Assembly (NCBI GenBank): GCA_029202545.1
Contig: CP119311.1
Coordinates: 1,240,001 to 1,304,000, forward strand
Direction: 5' to 3'
Source of the DNA: Candidatus Pseudobacter hemicellulosilyticus
Lineage (GTDB): Bacteria > Bacteroidota > Bacteroidia > Chitinophagales > Chitinophagaceae
DNA length: 64,000 nucleotides
This document shows, piece by piece, positions 1-10,038 of the stretch. A model generated the notes under the pieces. It did no database searches and was not told where the DNA came from. It worked only from the letters and a program-made list of their open reading frames with translations. A program made the position numbers and the translations under genes. The stretch's first letter is position 1. Each line of letters starts with the position of its first letter.

Positions 1-2
1 AC

Positions 3-77
3 TCACCCCTGATGCAGGATGAATATACCGTGGAGATCCCCGATTATTCGCACTACCTGAAGCGCCGCATTCAATAA
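3..77 (+). CDS. C-terminal end of an unidentified protein (5' end outside the window)
   Basis: The frame starting at base 3 reads through 24 codons to TAA at 75-77 and ends in ...HYLKRRIQ. The rest of the gene lies outside the window. The tail is too short to assign a family. A hairpin follows directly, which fits the end of a transcription unit. Confidence 0.5.
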   Translation, partial: SPLMQDEYTVEIPDYSHYLKRRIQ

Positions 78-80
78 GCC

Positions 81-97
81 CCGGGACCCTGTCCCGG
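81..97 (+). terminator. Hairpin after the partial gene, possible terminator
   Basis: CCGGGAC / GTCCCGG form a perfect 7-bp stem with a 3-base loop, four bases after the stop codon. No T-run follows immediately (ATTTTG comes about 11 bases later), so termination is only probable. Confidence 0.35.
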
Positions 98-183
98 CCT
101 GGTCCTCATTTTGTTAACTTATCCACCAAAGCAAGGCCAGGTGCCCGCTTCTCCGTAAATTTGAAGGTTATTCCATCAAACTT

Positions 184-2223
184 ATGGCATTCAAATTACA
201 TGCACCATACACGCCGGCCGGAGATCAGCCAGGCGCTATCGACCAATTGACAGAAGGTATTCTCAACGGGGAAAAACACCAGACCCTTCTGGGGGTAACG
301 GGTAGCGGTAAGACCTTCACCATCGCTAATGTGATCCAGCAGGTCCAGCGCCCTACCCTGGTCATCACCCATAATAAAACACTGGTGGCCCAGCTCTACG
401 GGGAGTTCAAACAGTTCTTCCCCGAGAACGCCGTGGGCTATTTCGTGAGCTATTATGACTACTACCAGCCCGAAGCTTACCTGCCTGTCAGCGATACCTA
501 TATAGAAAAAGACCTTAGTATCAACGATGAGCTGGACAAACTCCGGCTCCATGCCACCTCAGAGCTTATGAGCGGCCGCCGGGACATCATTGTGGTAGCC
601 TCCGTGAGCTGTATCTATGGTATGGGTAACCCGGAAGACCTGCAGAGCGGCATCATCCGCATCCAACGCGGACAGACCCTCTCCCGCCAGGGCTTCCTCC
701 ATTCGCTGGTGAACTCCTTATACAGCCGCACCCAGCTGGACTTTACCCGCGGCAGCTTCCGGGTAAAAGGAGATACCGTTGATATCAATCTGCCTTACCT
801 GGACACCGGCCTAAGGGTGACCTTCTTCGGCGATGAGATTGAATCCATCGACAGCCTGGACGTAACCACGGGTAAACGGATATCCGGTAAGGAAAATGCT
901 GCCATCTTCCCCGCCAACCTCTACCTGGCGCCCAAGGACATGATCCAGCAGATTCTGTATGAGATCCAGGACGAATCCGCCGCCCAGGTAGAATATTTCA
1001 AAAGCCAGGGTAAGTTCATCGAAGCACAGCGCCTCGGCGAACGCGTTAACTATGATGTGGAAATGATCCGCGAACTGGGCTATTGCAATGGCGTGGAAAA
1101 CTACTCCCGCTTCTTCGACCGCCGCCATCCCGGCGGCAGGCCCTATTGCCTGCTGGATTATTTCCCGGACGATTTCCTCTGCGTCATTGATGAAAGCCAC
1201 CAGACCATCCCCCAGATCAGTGGCATGTATGGTGGCGACCGCAGCCGTAAGCTCATCCTCGTAGACTTTGGCTTCCGCCTGCCCTCCGCCCTCGATAACC
1301 GGCCCCAGAATTTCCACGAGTTTGAACAGCTCACCAACCAGCTCATCTATGTGTCCGCCACACCGGGCGATTATGAACTGGAAAGGACCGGCGGCGTGGT
1401 AGTGGAACAGGTGGTCAGGCCCACCGGCCTCCTGGACCCGCCCATTGAGATCCGGCCCAGCGTGAACCAGATAGACGACCTGCTGGATGAAATTGATAAA
1501 CGCGTGACCAAGGGCGACCGCGTCCTGGTGACCACCCTCACCAAACGGATGGCCGAAGAAATGGACAAATACCTGGCCCGCATCAATATTAAATCCAAGT
1601 ATATCCATAGCGAAGTGCATACCCTGGACCGCGTAGAGATCCTGCGCCAGCTCCGCCTCGGCGAGATCGATGTTCTGGTAGGCGTCAACCTGCTCCGCGA
1701 AGGCCTGGACCTGCCCGAAGTATCCCTCGTGGCTATCCTGGATGCCGACAAGGAAGGTTTTCTCCGTAACGAGAAATCCCTTACCCAGACGGCAGGCCGC
1801 GCCGCCCGTAACGTGGACGGCCTCGTGATCTTCTATGCCGATAACATGACAGAAAGCATGCAGCGGACCATTGATGAAACCACCCGCCGACGGGAAAAAC
1901 AGATCGCCCACAATACAGAACACAATATCATCCCACAGACCGTCACCAAATCCAGGGACCAGGTCTTTGCCCAGACCTCCGTTCTCGATATTAAAGGCTA
2001 TGATCCCAAGAATCCGTATGCCCTGGCGCCCGACCAGGAACTGGTGCCGGTAGCTGCCGAAGAACAGGTACAGTACCAGACCATTCCCCAGATTGAGAAA
2101 GCCATCGGCAAAGTGAAAAAGGATATGGAGAAAGCCGCCCGCGATCTCGATTTCATGGAAGCAGCCCGCCTCCGGGATGAGATGTTCTCCATGCAGAAAA
2201 AACTGGCGGACATGAAGCAATAA
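184..2223 (+). CDS. uvrB: Excinuclease ABC subunit B
   Basis: UvrB is the DNA-damage verification helicase of nucleotide excision repair. It is loaded by UvrA and recruits UvrC for incision. The 679-residue product has the usual family length. Visible landmarks are the Walker A motif GVTGSGKT (residues 36-43), the damage-probing beta-hairpin YYDYYQPEAY (89-98), a DESH helicase box near residue 335, helicase motifs with a QTAGRAAR box, and a C-terminal UVR domain (about 640-675) for UvrC contact. The ATG at 184 gives the canonical N-terminus (FKLHAPYTPAGDQP). polA follows 63 bp downstream on the same strand, so two excision-repair genes sit side by side. Identification is secure. Confidence 0.97.
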   Translation: MAFKLHAPYTPAGDQPGAIDQLTEGILNGEKHQTLLGVTGSGKTFTIANVIQQVQRPTLVITHNKTLVAQLYGEFKQFFPENAVGYFVSYYDYYQPEAYLPVSDTYIEKDLSINDELDKLRLHATSELMSGRRDIIVVASVSCIYGMGNPEDLQSGIIRIQRGQTLSRQGFLHSLVNSLYSRTQLDFTRGSFRVKGDTVDINLPYLDTGLRVTFFGDEIESIDSLDVTTGKRISGKENAAIFPANLYLAPKDMIQQILYEIQDESAAQVEYFKSQGKFIEAQRLGERVNYDVEMIRELGYCNGVENYSRFFDRRHPGGRPYCLLDYFPDDFLCVIDESHQTIPQISGMYGGDRSRKLILVDFGFRLPSALDNRPQNFHEFEQLTNQLIYVSATPGDYELERTGGVVVEQVVRPTGLLDPPIEIRPSVNQIDDLLDEIDKRVTKGDRVLVTTLTKRMAEEMDKYLARINIKSKYIHSEVHTLDRVEILRQLRLGEIDVLVGVNLLREGLDLPEVSLVAILDADKEGFLRNEKSLTQTAGRAARNVDGLVIFYADNMTESMQRTIDETTRRREKQIAHNTEHNIIPQTVTKSRDQVFAQTSVLDIKGYDPKNPYALAPDQELVPVAAEEQVQYQTIPQIEKAIGKVKKDMEKAARDLDFMEAARLRDEMFSMQKKLADMKQ

Positions 2224-2286
2224 TAAACTGATCAGGCCGGTAGTTTTCACCCCGGCGTTGAGCGCATTGTCATTAACTTAGCAACC

Positions 2287-5130
2287 ATGAGTAAAAAACT
2301 GTTCCTTCTCGATGCGATGGCATTGGTCTTCCGTGCGTATTATGCCCTGATCCGCAATCCCCGGATCACCAGCAAAGGCAGAAATACCAATGCCCAATTC
2401 GGGTTCACCAATACCTTGCTTGACCTCATCAATAACCAGAAGCCTACCCATATGGCGGTCTGCTTCGATACCCATGCCCCCACAGAAAGACATATTGAAT
2501 TCACTGAATACAAAGCCAACCGCCAGGAAGCGCCCGAAGACCTGCTGGACGCCCTGCCCGATATCAAACGCATCATCCGCGCCTTCAATATTCCTGTGAT
2601 GGAACTGGATGGTTACGAAGCCGACGACGTGATCGGCACCCTCAGCATACAGGCGGCTAAAGCCGGATACGATGTATTCATGGTAACGCCCGATAAGGAC
2701 TATGGCCAGCTGGTGGACGGCAATATCAAAATTTACAAACCCGGTTACCAGGGCGGTGATGTGGAGATCCTCGGTGCCAAAGAGGTCTGCGAAAAATGGA
2801 ATATCCAGGAAGTACACCAGGTCATTGATATCCTCGGCCTGATGGGTGATGCCGTAGACAATATCCCCGGTATTCCCGGCGTAGGGGAAAAGACCGCCGC
2901 CAAATTACTGGCGCAGTTCGGCACCCTCGAAAACGTGATCGAAAATGCGGACAGCATCAAAGGCGCCCTCGGCGAAAAAGTGAGAGCCGGTAAGAACTCC
3001 GCCATTCTCTCCAAAAAACTGGCCACCATCATCACCAACGTGCCCGTGGAATTCCATGAAGAGGACTTCAAACTCAAAGAGCCCAATAAAGAGCTGCTGA
3101 TAGAGATCCTTTCCGAACTGGAGTTCAAGACCATCGGCAAGCGCGTACTGGGAGACGATTTTGTGATTGCCGGCGCAGCCCCACAGGCCGTGCAGACCGA
3201 TCTTTTTGGCAATGCCATAAACACGCCACCTGCCAAAGCGGCCAAACCAAAAAAGGAAGAAGCTACCACCGACGAAGAACGTACCGAAAGCACCGAAGCC
3301 CTGCATGCCGGCAAGAATATTCATAATACCCCGCACCAGTACCGCGCCATTGTGGAGGAAGCAGCTATCCAGACCCTGGTCAAAGAACTGATGGACCAGC
3401 CCGAGATCTGTTTCGATACCGAGACCACCAGCCTGGATGCCAACGATGCAGAAATGGTAGGGATGAGCTTTTCCATCAAACCCGGTGAAGGCTATTATGT
3501 ACCCGTGCCCGCCAATCAGGAAGCCGCCAAAGCCCTGCTCCTTCATTTTGAACCGCTGTTCAATAACGAAAAGATCACCTGGATTGGCCAGAACCTGAAA
3601 TACGATATGCTGATCCTCCGCTGGTATGGTTATGAACTGAAAGGAGAGATCTTTGATACCATGCTGGCCCATTATGTCATTGAACCCGACGGCAAACGCA
3701 GCATGGACGTACTCAGCGTACAGTACCTGGGTTATGAGCCCGTGCATATTGATGAGCTGATCGGTAAGAAAGGAAAGAACCAGGGCAATATGCGCGACGT
3801 AGAACTGGAGAAGATCAAAGACTACGCCGCAGAAGATGCCGATATCACGCTCCAGCTCAAACAGGTGTTCCATCCCCAGCTGAAGAAGAAAGAAGTGGAA
3901 GAAGTCTTTTATAAAGTGGAGAACCCATTGGTGAAAGTCCTTACCGCCATGGAATTTGAAGGGGTGAGAATAGATGAGGGCTTTCTGAAAGAATATTCCC
4001 TGCAACTGGACAAAGAAGCAAAACAGGCAGAAGAGAACGTGTACCAGCAGGCAGGCGTTCGTTTCAACCTGGCCTCGCCCAAACAGCTGGGAGAAGTGCT
4101 GTTTGAAAAACTGCAGCTGGATCCCAAAGCCAAAAAGACAAAGACCGGCCAGTATGCCACCGGTGAAGATGTGCTGCTGAAACTGGCCAACCAGAATAAG
4201 ATTGTGGAAGATATCCTGGCCTTCCGGGAACTGACCAAGCTGAAGTCTACCTATGTGGATGCGCTGCCCACCATGATCAACCGGAAGACCGGTCGCGTCC
4301 ATACGTCCTATGCACAGGCCGTAGCTGTGACCGGCAGGCTGGCCAGCAATAATCCCAACCTCCAGAATATCCCGGTGCGGACCGAAAGAGGAAAGGAGAT
4401 CCGCAAGGCATTTATTCCCGGCGATAAGGAACGCGTGTTGTTATCGGCCGACTATTCCCAGATAGAGCTGCGCATTGTGGCCGCCATCAGTGGCGACCCT
4501 GCTATGTGCGACGCCTTTAAGCAGGCAAAAGACATCCATACCGCCACCGCCGCAAAGGTCTATGGCGTGGAAGAACAGGACGTGACCAAGGAAATGCGCT
4601 ACAAGGCCAAGAGCGTGAACTTCGGCATCATCTATGGCCAGGGCGCTTTTGGCCTGGCAGACAACCTCGGTATCAGCCGGACCGAAGCCAAGGAGATCAT
4701 CGACAATTACAAAAAGCAGTTTGCCAATATCCAGCAATACATGGATAACACCATCAATTTTGCCCGCGAGAACGGGTATGTGGAAACACTGATGGGCCGC
4801 AAACGCTGGCTGCGCGATATCAATTCCGCCAACTTCACCGTGCGCGGATTTGCCGAACGCAACGCCATCAATTCCCCGATCCAGGGAACAGCCGCCGATA
4901 TGATCAAACTGGCCATGATCAGACTGCACGAAGAATTTAAAAAACACCAGTTCCGGTCCAGGATGATCCTGCAGGTGCATGATGAATTGATCTTTGACGC
5001 CTACAGGGATGAGGTGGACAGCATCAAACCAATTATCCTGGACTGTATGCGCGCCGCACTGCCCCTGCCCAACGATGTACCGGTAGAAGCCGAAGTGGGC
5101 GCTGGCGACAGCTGGCTGGAAGCACACTAA
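2287..5130 (+). CDS. polA: DNA polymerase I
   Basis: Repair and Okazaki-fragment-processing polymerase of 947 residues, close to normal length. All three domains are visible. The 5'-3' exonuclease/flap domain (about 1-300) carries GYEADDVIGT and the helix-hairpin-helix region IPGIPGVGEKTAAKLL. The 3'-5' proofreading exonuclease (about 345-545) retains the DEDD-type start FDTETTSLD, so proofreading is probably active. The polymerase domain has motif A DYSQIELR (near 722), motif B with KSVNFGIIYG, and motif C VHDELIFD (near 897). A charged, Lys/Glu-rich linker (about 310-345) separates the first two domains. The next gene starts 23 bp after the stop, suggesting co-transcription. Confidence 0.97.
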   Translation: MSKKLFLLDAMALVFRAYYALIRNPRITSKGRNTNAQFGFTNTLLDLINNQKPTHMAVCFDTHAPTERHIEFTEYKANRQEAPEDLLDALPDIKRIIRAFNIPVMELDGYEADDVIGTLSIQAAKAGYDVFMVTPDKDYGQLVDGNIKIYKPGYQGGDVEILGAKEVCEKWNIQEVHQVIDILGLMGDAVDNIPGIPGVGEKTAAKLLAQFGTLENVIENADSIKGALGEKVRAGKNSAILSKKLATIITNVPVEFHEEDFKLKEPNKELLIEILSELEFKTIGKRVLGDDFVIAGAAPQAVQTDLFGNAINTPPAKAAKPKKEEATTDEERTESTEALHAGKNIHNTPHQYRAIVEEAAIQTLVKELMDQPEICFDTETTSLDANDAEMVGMSFSIKPGEGYYVPVPANQEAAKALLLHFEPLFNNEKITWIGQNLKYDMLILRWYGYELKGEIFDTMLAHYVIEPDGKRSMDVLSVQYLGYEPVHIDELIGKKGKNQGNMRDVELEKIKDYAAEDADITLQLKQVFHPQLKKKEVEEVFYKVENPLVKVLTAMEFEGVRIDEGFLKEYSLQLDKEAKQAEENVYQQAGVRFNLASPKQLGEVLFEKLQLDPKAKKTKTGQYATGEDVLLKLANQNKIVEDILAFRELTKLKSTYVDALPTMINRKTGRVHTSYAQAVAVTGRLASNNPNLQNIPVRTERGKEIRKAFIPGDKERVLLSADYSQIELRIVAAISGDPAMCDAFKQAKDIHTATAAKVYGVEEQDVTKEMRYKAKSVNFGIIYGQGAFGLADNLGISRTEAKEIIDNYKKQFANIQQYMDNTINFARENGYVETLMGRKRWLRDINSANFTVRGFAERNAINSPIQGTAADMIKLAMIRLHEEFKKHQFRSRMILQVHDELIFDAYRDEVDSIKPIILDCMRAALPLPNDVPVEAEVGAGDSWLEAH

Positions 5131-5152
5131 GCCGGCATTAACAACAGGACAT

Positions 5153-6937
5153 ATGCCCAATCCTTATGTATCGCTGCTGCAAACAGCCTGGCGTTACGCA
5201 CGCCAGGAGCGGAAGAAATACCTGCTCATCTATGGCATGTTCATCTGCGCTAACCTCATTGCGGCAGGGAACCCCATCCTGTTCGGCTGGTTTGTTGGCC
5301 ACCTGCAACAGGATACCAGCCAGGTATTGTACTATGCCGGACTCTATGCCGGCGGCTACTGCCTGCTCCGCCTGGGCGACTGGGCCTTTCACGGACCGGC
5401 ACGCGTAATGGAACAGCAGCTGGCTTTCAACCTCAGCCGCAATTTTCTCCAGGAACGCTACCACCAGGCCCTTCACCTGCCCGCCAAATGGCACCAGGAC
5501 CATCATAGCGGCGCTACCATCAACCGCATCCGCAAAGCCTACGAATCCCTGAAAACCTTTTTCTCCAATGGCTTCATGTACCTGCACGCCCTGCTGAAAT
5601 TCCTTTTCTCTGTAATAGCCATGCTCTGGTTCTCACCTCTCTTCGGCGCCATCGGCATCGCATTAGGCCTGCTGACCATCTGGCTCATCCTGCGGTTCGA
5701 CAAACCCTATATCCGCACCCTCAACGAAGTGAATGAAAAAGAACATGTGGTGTCCTCCACCCTGTTTGACAGTCTCTCCAATATCATGACCGTGATCACC
5801 CTGCGCCTGGAGAAAAGCATGGAGAGCGGCCTGCTGGCCAAAGTGCAGGAAATGCTCAGGCCTTTCCGGAAAAATGTCCGCATCAATGAATGGAAATGGT
5901 TTGTGGCCGATATGCTGGTAACGCTCATCTACGTGGTCATTGCCACGGGCTATATTTACCAGCAATGGGAACCCGGCAAATTATTCCCCGTGGCCGGACT
6001 GGTGACCCTGCTCGGTTTTGTGCAGCAGTTCACCAGCGTTTTCCATGATATGGCCTGGCAATACACTGATATTGTGCAGCACAATACCCATGTGGAAACA
6101 GCACGCAATATTGAAGACGCTTTCCGGCAGCAGCACCGGCCGGATGGCCCCAGCGACCTGCCCGACAACTGGCAGCAGCTCCGGATAGAACAGCTCAACT
6201 TCTCCCATCGTGGCCAGTATGACGACCAGTACGCACCCCAGAGCCTGCACAACCTGCACCTGCAATTGCAGCGCGGCAAACGCATTGCCCTCATCGGTGA
6301 AAGTGGCAGCGGTAAAAGCACCCTGCTGGCTTTGTTGCGCGGTCTTTACATTCCGGAACCAGGCCTGCAGCTGACAGTGGATGGCAAAGAATATCCTTTA
6401 GCAACCCTCAATGAAACGGTGACCCTTTTCCCGCAGGAACCCGAGATCTTTGAGAATACCATCGCCTATAATATCACCCTCGGCCTGCCCTTTACGGAGG
6501 CAGATATCCTGGCTGTGAGCCAGACAGCACAGCTCACAGAAGTAATTGAACAGTTGCCCAATGGCCTTGGGTCTGATATCCGGGAAAAAGGGGTCAATCT
6601 TTCCGGCGGACAAAAACAACGGCTGGCGCTGGCGCGGGGTATCCTCGCCGCCAGGGAAAGCAGGGTAGTATTATTGGACGAACCAACCAGCAGTGTTGAC
6701 CCAAAAACGGAGTCGCAGATCTACGAAAGGATCTTTACCGCCTTTGCTGATAAAGCCATCGTTTCATCAATTCACCGCCTGCACCTGCTGCACCGGTTTG
6801 ACTATATCTATATCCTGGAAAAAGGACGCATTGCCGGTGAAGGCACCCTGCAGCAATTGTTGCAAAACAATGTTGTATTCAGGGAATTATGGAAGCACCA
6901 GGAAGAATCCGGCCAGTATCCCCGGCAGGGTCAGTAA
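5153..6937 (+). CDS. ABC transporter, fused permease and ATP-binding protein (exporter type)
   Basis: A 594-residue half-transporter. The N-terminal part (about 1-300) contains five to six hydrophobic segments, and the C-terminal part is an ABC ATPase with Walker A GESGSGKST (382-390), signature LSGGQKQR (from 483), Walker B VVLLDEP (D near 509) and an H-loop histidine in SSIHRLHLL. This is the architecture of homodimeric ABC exporters of the MsbA/LmrA type. The substrate cannot be read from the sequence. It starts with ATG 23 bp after polA and AGGA precedes the start, so it may be co-expressed with polA, although no functional link is known. No terminator is obvious after it. Confidence 0.9.
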   Translation: MPNPYVSLLQTAWRYARQERKKYLLIYGMFICANLIAAGNPILFGWFVGHLQQDTSQVLYYAGLYAGGYCLLRLGDWAFHGPARVMEQQLAFNLSRNFLQERYHQALHLPAKWHQDHHSGATINRIRKAYESLKTFFSNGFMYLHALLKFLFSVIAMLWFSPLFGAIGIALGLLTIWLILRFDKPYIRTLNEVNEKEHVVSSTLFDSLSNIMTVITLRLEKSMESGLLAKVQEMLRPFRKNVRINEWKWFVADMLVTLIYVVIATGYIYQQWEPGKLFPVAGLVTLLGFVQQFTSVFHDMAWQYTDIVQHNTHVETARNIEDAFRQQHRPDGPSDLPDNWQQLRIEQLNFSHRGQYDDQYAPQSLHNLHLQLQRGKRIALIGESGSGKSTLLALLRGLYIPEPGLQLTVDGKEYPLATLNETVTLFPQEPEIFENTIAYNITLGLPFTEADILAVSQTAQLTEVIEQLPNGLGSDIREKGVNLSGGQKQRLALARGILAARESRVVLLDEPTSSVDPKTESQIYERIFTAFADKAIVSSIHRLHLLHRFDYIYILEKGRIAGEGTLQQLLQNNVVFRELWKHQEESGQYPRQGQ

Positions 6938-7062
6938 CTTAACAATCCCTTTGGTAAAAATTGCGTTAAACAGGTATACTATTGGCAGGCCGCTAACAGT
7001 ATCCGGCGTCTAATTTGAAGAGATTTGTGTAGAAACTATTGCAAACCAAAAAACATTCCCTT

Positions 7063-9597
7063 ATGAAGTCCATTTATACACTTCTTTGCGTTTTATGCAT
7101 CCCCTTGCTGATGACGCAGGAAGTCAGCGCCCAGGTCGCCTGGCCCCAGACAATGACCGCCCAGGGCAATAAGGTGATCAAAATGTACCAATGGCAACCC
7201 GAGTCCTACGGCGAGAATATTCTGAAAGCCCGTGCCGCCATTTCCGTCCTGGAACCCGGAAAAACGGATCCGGTATTCGGTATGGCCTGGCTGAGGGCAA
7301 CTACCCGATCCTCCGGCAGCCAGGTGCAGGTGCAGTCCGCCCGTATCACCGCCATTAAACTGCCCGGAGAATCCAATGAAGACCAGCTGGACGATCTCAA
7401 GCTGCAACTGGAAGAACAGATAGCGCGCTGGAATATTCAGTTCCCTGCCAAAGACCTGGAAAATTCACTCTCCCTGAATAGCAAAGAGGAAGAACTTTCC
7501 CGGCAGATCAGCAATAAAGCACCCAAGGTCATTTACGCCAATACAGCTTCTATCCTGGTACTGATTGACGGCGCTCCCAAGCTCCAGAAGAATACCGACT
7601 GGGATGCAGAAGTAGTGATCAATACGCCTTTCACCATCATTAAGAATGCAGATGGCCAGTTCTATCTCTATGGTGGCAAACACTGGTACAGCGCTCCCGC
7701 AGCTACCGGTCCCTATGCCTTGCACAACAATGTTTCCCAGAAGCTGGCCGGCATTGCCGAAGCTATTAAAGCAGCCGACAAGGACCAGGAAGAAGGGATG
7801 GAAACCAGTGAAAGCACTATCTACAAGATCGTGGTGAGTACAGAGCCCGCCGAGCTGATACAGTCAGCCGGTGAAGCTAATTTCAGTCCGGTGGAAGGCA
7901 CCAGCCTGCTGTATGTGGCCAATTCCGATGACGATATTTTCATGGACCTTACCACCCAGCAATATTTTGTGCTGCTCTCCGGTCGCTGGTTTGCAGCCAA
8001 AACACTGAACAGTAACTGGCAGTATGTATCTCCGGAGAACCTGCCTGCTGAATTTGCCAATATTAAGGAAGGCTCACCCAAGGACAATGTACTGGCCAGC
8101 GTAGCCGGTACAGATGCCGCTACTGACGCCTTGCAGGAAGCCGAAGTTCCGCAGACGGCCAAGGTGGACCGGAAGAATGCCACCGCCAATGTCACTTACG
8201 ACGGAGATCCTCAATTTGAGGATATCGATGGGCTGGACATGGCTTATGCCACCAATACTTCCGCATCGGTGTTGCGCTGGAGGGGCCGTTACTATGCCGT
8301 GGACAATGGCGTCTGGTTTGAAGCCTCCCGCGCCGCCGGACCCTGGGTAGTGGCAGTGGAAAGACCAACAGTGGTTTCCCTGATCCCGCCCCGCTACCCG
8401 GTATACCACGTGAAATATGTATACATCTATGATGTGATGCCTGATTATGTGTACATGGGTTATACACCCGGCTACCTCAATACTTTCATCTACGGACCTA
8501 CGGTAGTATATGGCACCGGTTTCTATTACAGGCCCTGGTATGGTCACTACTATTACCCGCGGCCCTGTACCTGGGGTTATGGCGTTCGCTACAATCCCTG
8601 GTTTGGCTGGGGCTTCGGTTTCAACTTCAATGCAGGCTGGTTCCATGCAGGCATTAATGTGGGCAGGCCCTGGGGTGGCTATTACTCCGGCGGCTGGTGG
8701 GGACCACGCTATTACAGCATGCCTTACTGCTATCGGCCTAATTATGGCGGGCGGTCTTACGGATATTATAATCCCCGTTATTACGATAACAGGAGCCGCT
8801 CTATCCATTACGCCAACCGCACCAACAATATCTATGTGAACCGCAACAACGTGGTCACCCGCACCACACAGCGCAGCATAGCGCCCAACAGGAGCAACTA
8901 CTATGGCCGCCGTGATGCCGTAGGGTATAACAATGGCCAGCGGCCCAACAGGACCTATAACAATGACAACCGCGGCGGACAATACAATAACCGTAATGAA
9001 CAATCGCGGATCAACAACCAGGGTAACAGGAGTTATGACCGGAACAGCCGGGCAGACAATCCCCGTCAGCGCGATATCACGCCCAATAACGGTTCCAGGC
9101 CCAACAGGGAATACACACCGGGCAATGGGTCAAGACCCAATAGCAATACCGGATCAAGGCCCAATAATAACAATGGGTCCAGGCCTGCTAACAGCAATCC
9201 CGGCAACCGGGAAGGTGAAAGGCCGGTAAGGACCAATCCTGGTACCGGAGGGGGCAATGAAAGAAGGGATACAGAACGTCCCCGCAGCTATAATAACGAC
9301 AACAGGAACAATAGTAGCGGAAATGGCGGCAGAGAAATGGAAGCGCCCCGCAACCGGGAATACCGCGCTGGCAACGAGAACCGCCAGTCTCCACCCAACC
9401 GGTCGGTAACACCGCCGCAACGGCAGCAGCAGCCCTCCGCAAGGCCTCAGTCATCTCCTTCCCAGCCTTCCCGCAGCGTTGAACGCAGGGACAATGGTGG
9501 TAATCGCGGTGGAGGTAACCAGGGCGGCGGCTCACAGGGCGGCAACCGCGGCAGCAGCAGCGGGAACAAGGAAACCAGCCGGCCGGGCAGAGGATAA
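7063..9597 (+). CDS. Large secreted protein with Tyr/Gly-rich and Asn/Arg-rich low-complexity C-terminal half
   Basis: The start was placed at ATG 7063, which gives a clean signal peptide (MKSIYTLLCVLCIPLLMTQE..., cut near residue 24); an upstream in-frame TTG at 7039 is less likely. The 844-residue product has an ordered N-terminal half (about 25-450) with repeated W/Y-containing strands such as HWYSAPAATGPY and RGRYYAVDNGVWFEA. A Tyr/Gly/Trp/Pro-rich tract follows (about 455-590). The long tail (about 590-844) is dominated by Asn, Arg, Gly, Ser and Pro, with recurring NNGSRPN-like units. I do not recognise a characterised family; it resembles uncharacterised large exported proteins of Bacteroidota. 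Cell-surface or periplasmic location is inferred from the signal peptide. Confidence 0.75.
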   Translation: MKSIYTLLCVLCIPLLMTQEVSAQVAWPQTMTAQGNKVIKMYQWQPESYGENILKARAAISVLEPGKTDPVFGMAWLRATTRSSGSQVQVQSARITAIKLPGESNEDQLDDLKLQLEEQIARWNIQFPAKDLENSLSLNSKEEELSRQISNKAPKVIYANTASILVLIDGAPKLQKNTDWDAEVVINTPFTIIKNADGQFYLYGGKHWYSAPAATGPYALHNNVSQKLAGIAEAIKAADKDQEEGMETSESTIYKIVVSTEPAELIQSAGEANFSPVEGTSLLYVANSDDDIFMDLTTQQYFVLLSGRWFAAKTLNSNWQYVSPENLPAEFANIKEGSPKDNVLASVAGTDAATDALQEAEVPQTAKVDRKNATANVTYDGDPQFEDIDGLDMAYATNTSASVLRWRGRYYAVDNGVWFEASRAAGPWVVAVERPTVVSLIPPRYPVYHVKYVYIYDVMPDYVYMGYTPGYLNTFIYGPTVVYGTGFYYRPWYGHYYYPRPCTWGYGVRYNPWFGWGFGFNFNAGWFHAGINVGRPWGGYYSGGWWGPRYYSMPYCYRPNYGGRSYGYYNPRYYDNRSRSIHYANRTNNIYVNRNNVVTRTTQRSIAPNRSNYYGRRDAVGYNNGQRPNRTYNNDNRGGQYNNRNEQSRINNQGNRSYDRNSRADNPRQRDITPNNGSRPNREYTPGNGSRPNSNTGSRPNNNNGSRPANSNPGNREGERPVRTNPGTGGGNERRDTERPRSYNNDNRNNSSGNGGREMEAPRNREYRAGNENRQSPPNRSVTPPQRQQQPSARPQSSPSQPSRSVERRDNGGNRGGGNQGGGSQGGNRGSSSGNKETSRPGRG

Positions 9598-9697
9598 GCC
9601 TTCATGGGTTTTTAATCCGGGGGCAAAATGGTTTGGCATAGTTGTTGGCTTACAGCATATGTACAAACACACATTACTCACTTTAAAATCGAGCGTT

Positions 9698-9892
9698 ATG
9701 AAAGCTAAACATCTTATTATAGGCATGGTGGCAGCAGCAGCAGTAGGTGCATTGGTAGGAACTTTGTTCGCTCCTGAAAAAGGATCGGATACCAGGAAAA
9801 AGATCGTGGATGGGGCCAACGACCTGGCTTCAAAAGTGAAAAAAGGATTACGCAGGAATCATGTGACCGGCGATATGGAAATCGGCTCCTGA
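9698..9892 (+). CDS. YtxH domain-containing small protein
   Basis: A 64-residue protein starting at ATG 9698. It has a Gly/Ala-rich hydrophobic N-terminus (HLIIGMVAAAAVGALVGTLF), then APEKGSDTRKKI and an amphipathic lysine-rich helix. This is the YtxH/DUF-type pattern, in which one glycine-rich membrane helix is followed by APxxGxxxR. Such proteins are often stress-related, but no molecular function is established. The frame is open further upstream (to about 9479) but those codons overlap the preceding gene. A good terminator follows at 9932. Confidence 0.8.
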   Translation: MKAKHLIIGMVAAAAVGALVGTLFAPEKGSDTRKKIVDGANDLASKVKKGLRRNHVTGDMEIGS

Positions 9893-9931
9893 TAGCTTCA
9901 CATCAACTCAATATATATCACCATTATGGTG

Positions 9932-9962
9932 AAATGGGCAGCCTTGCGGTTGCCCATTTTTT
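9932..9962 (+). terminator. Rho-independent terminator after the YtxH gene
   Basis: AAATGGGCA / TGCCCATTT form a perfect 9-bp stem that extends inward by three more pairs (one G-U) to a TTGC loop. It is followed by TTTT. It lies 40 bp after the YtxH stop and faces the convergent cluster end at 10039. Confidence 0.85.
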
Positions 9963-10038
9963 ATTGATGACAGTAAACTTTTGTTGATCTCTTTACCCAA
10001 AATGGTTTCCTCCACCCATCCTTCCAGAGCCGGTATCC

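Noticed and set aside
811..2250. Long open frame of 479 codons on the minus strand across uvrB
   Set aside because: It is antisense to a certain gene, its translation looks like reversed codon bias, and it has no promoter.
2905..4302. Long antisense open frame of 465 codons within polA
   Set aside because: Same reason: shadow of a strongly conserved gene on the other strand.
6675..6690. TTGGACGAACCAA near-copy of the dispersed repeat in the ABC transporter
   Set aside because: One base short of the repeat, and explained by the Walker B residues LDEPT.
8400..8420. CCACGTGAAA as a second parS-like site
   Set aside because: Matches parS poorly outside the CACGTG core and lies within coding sequence.
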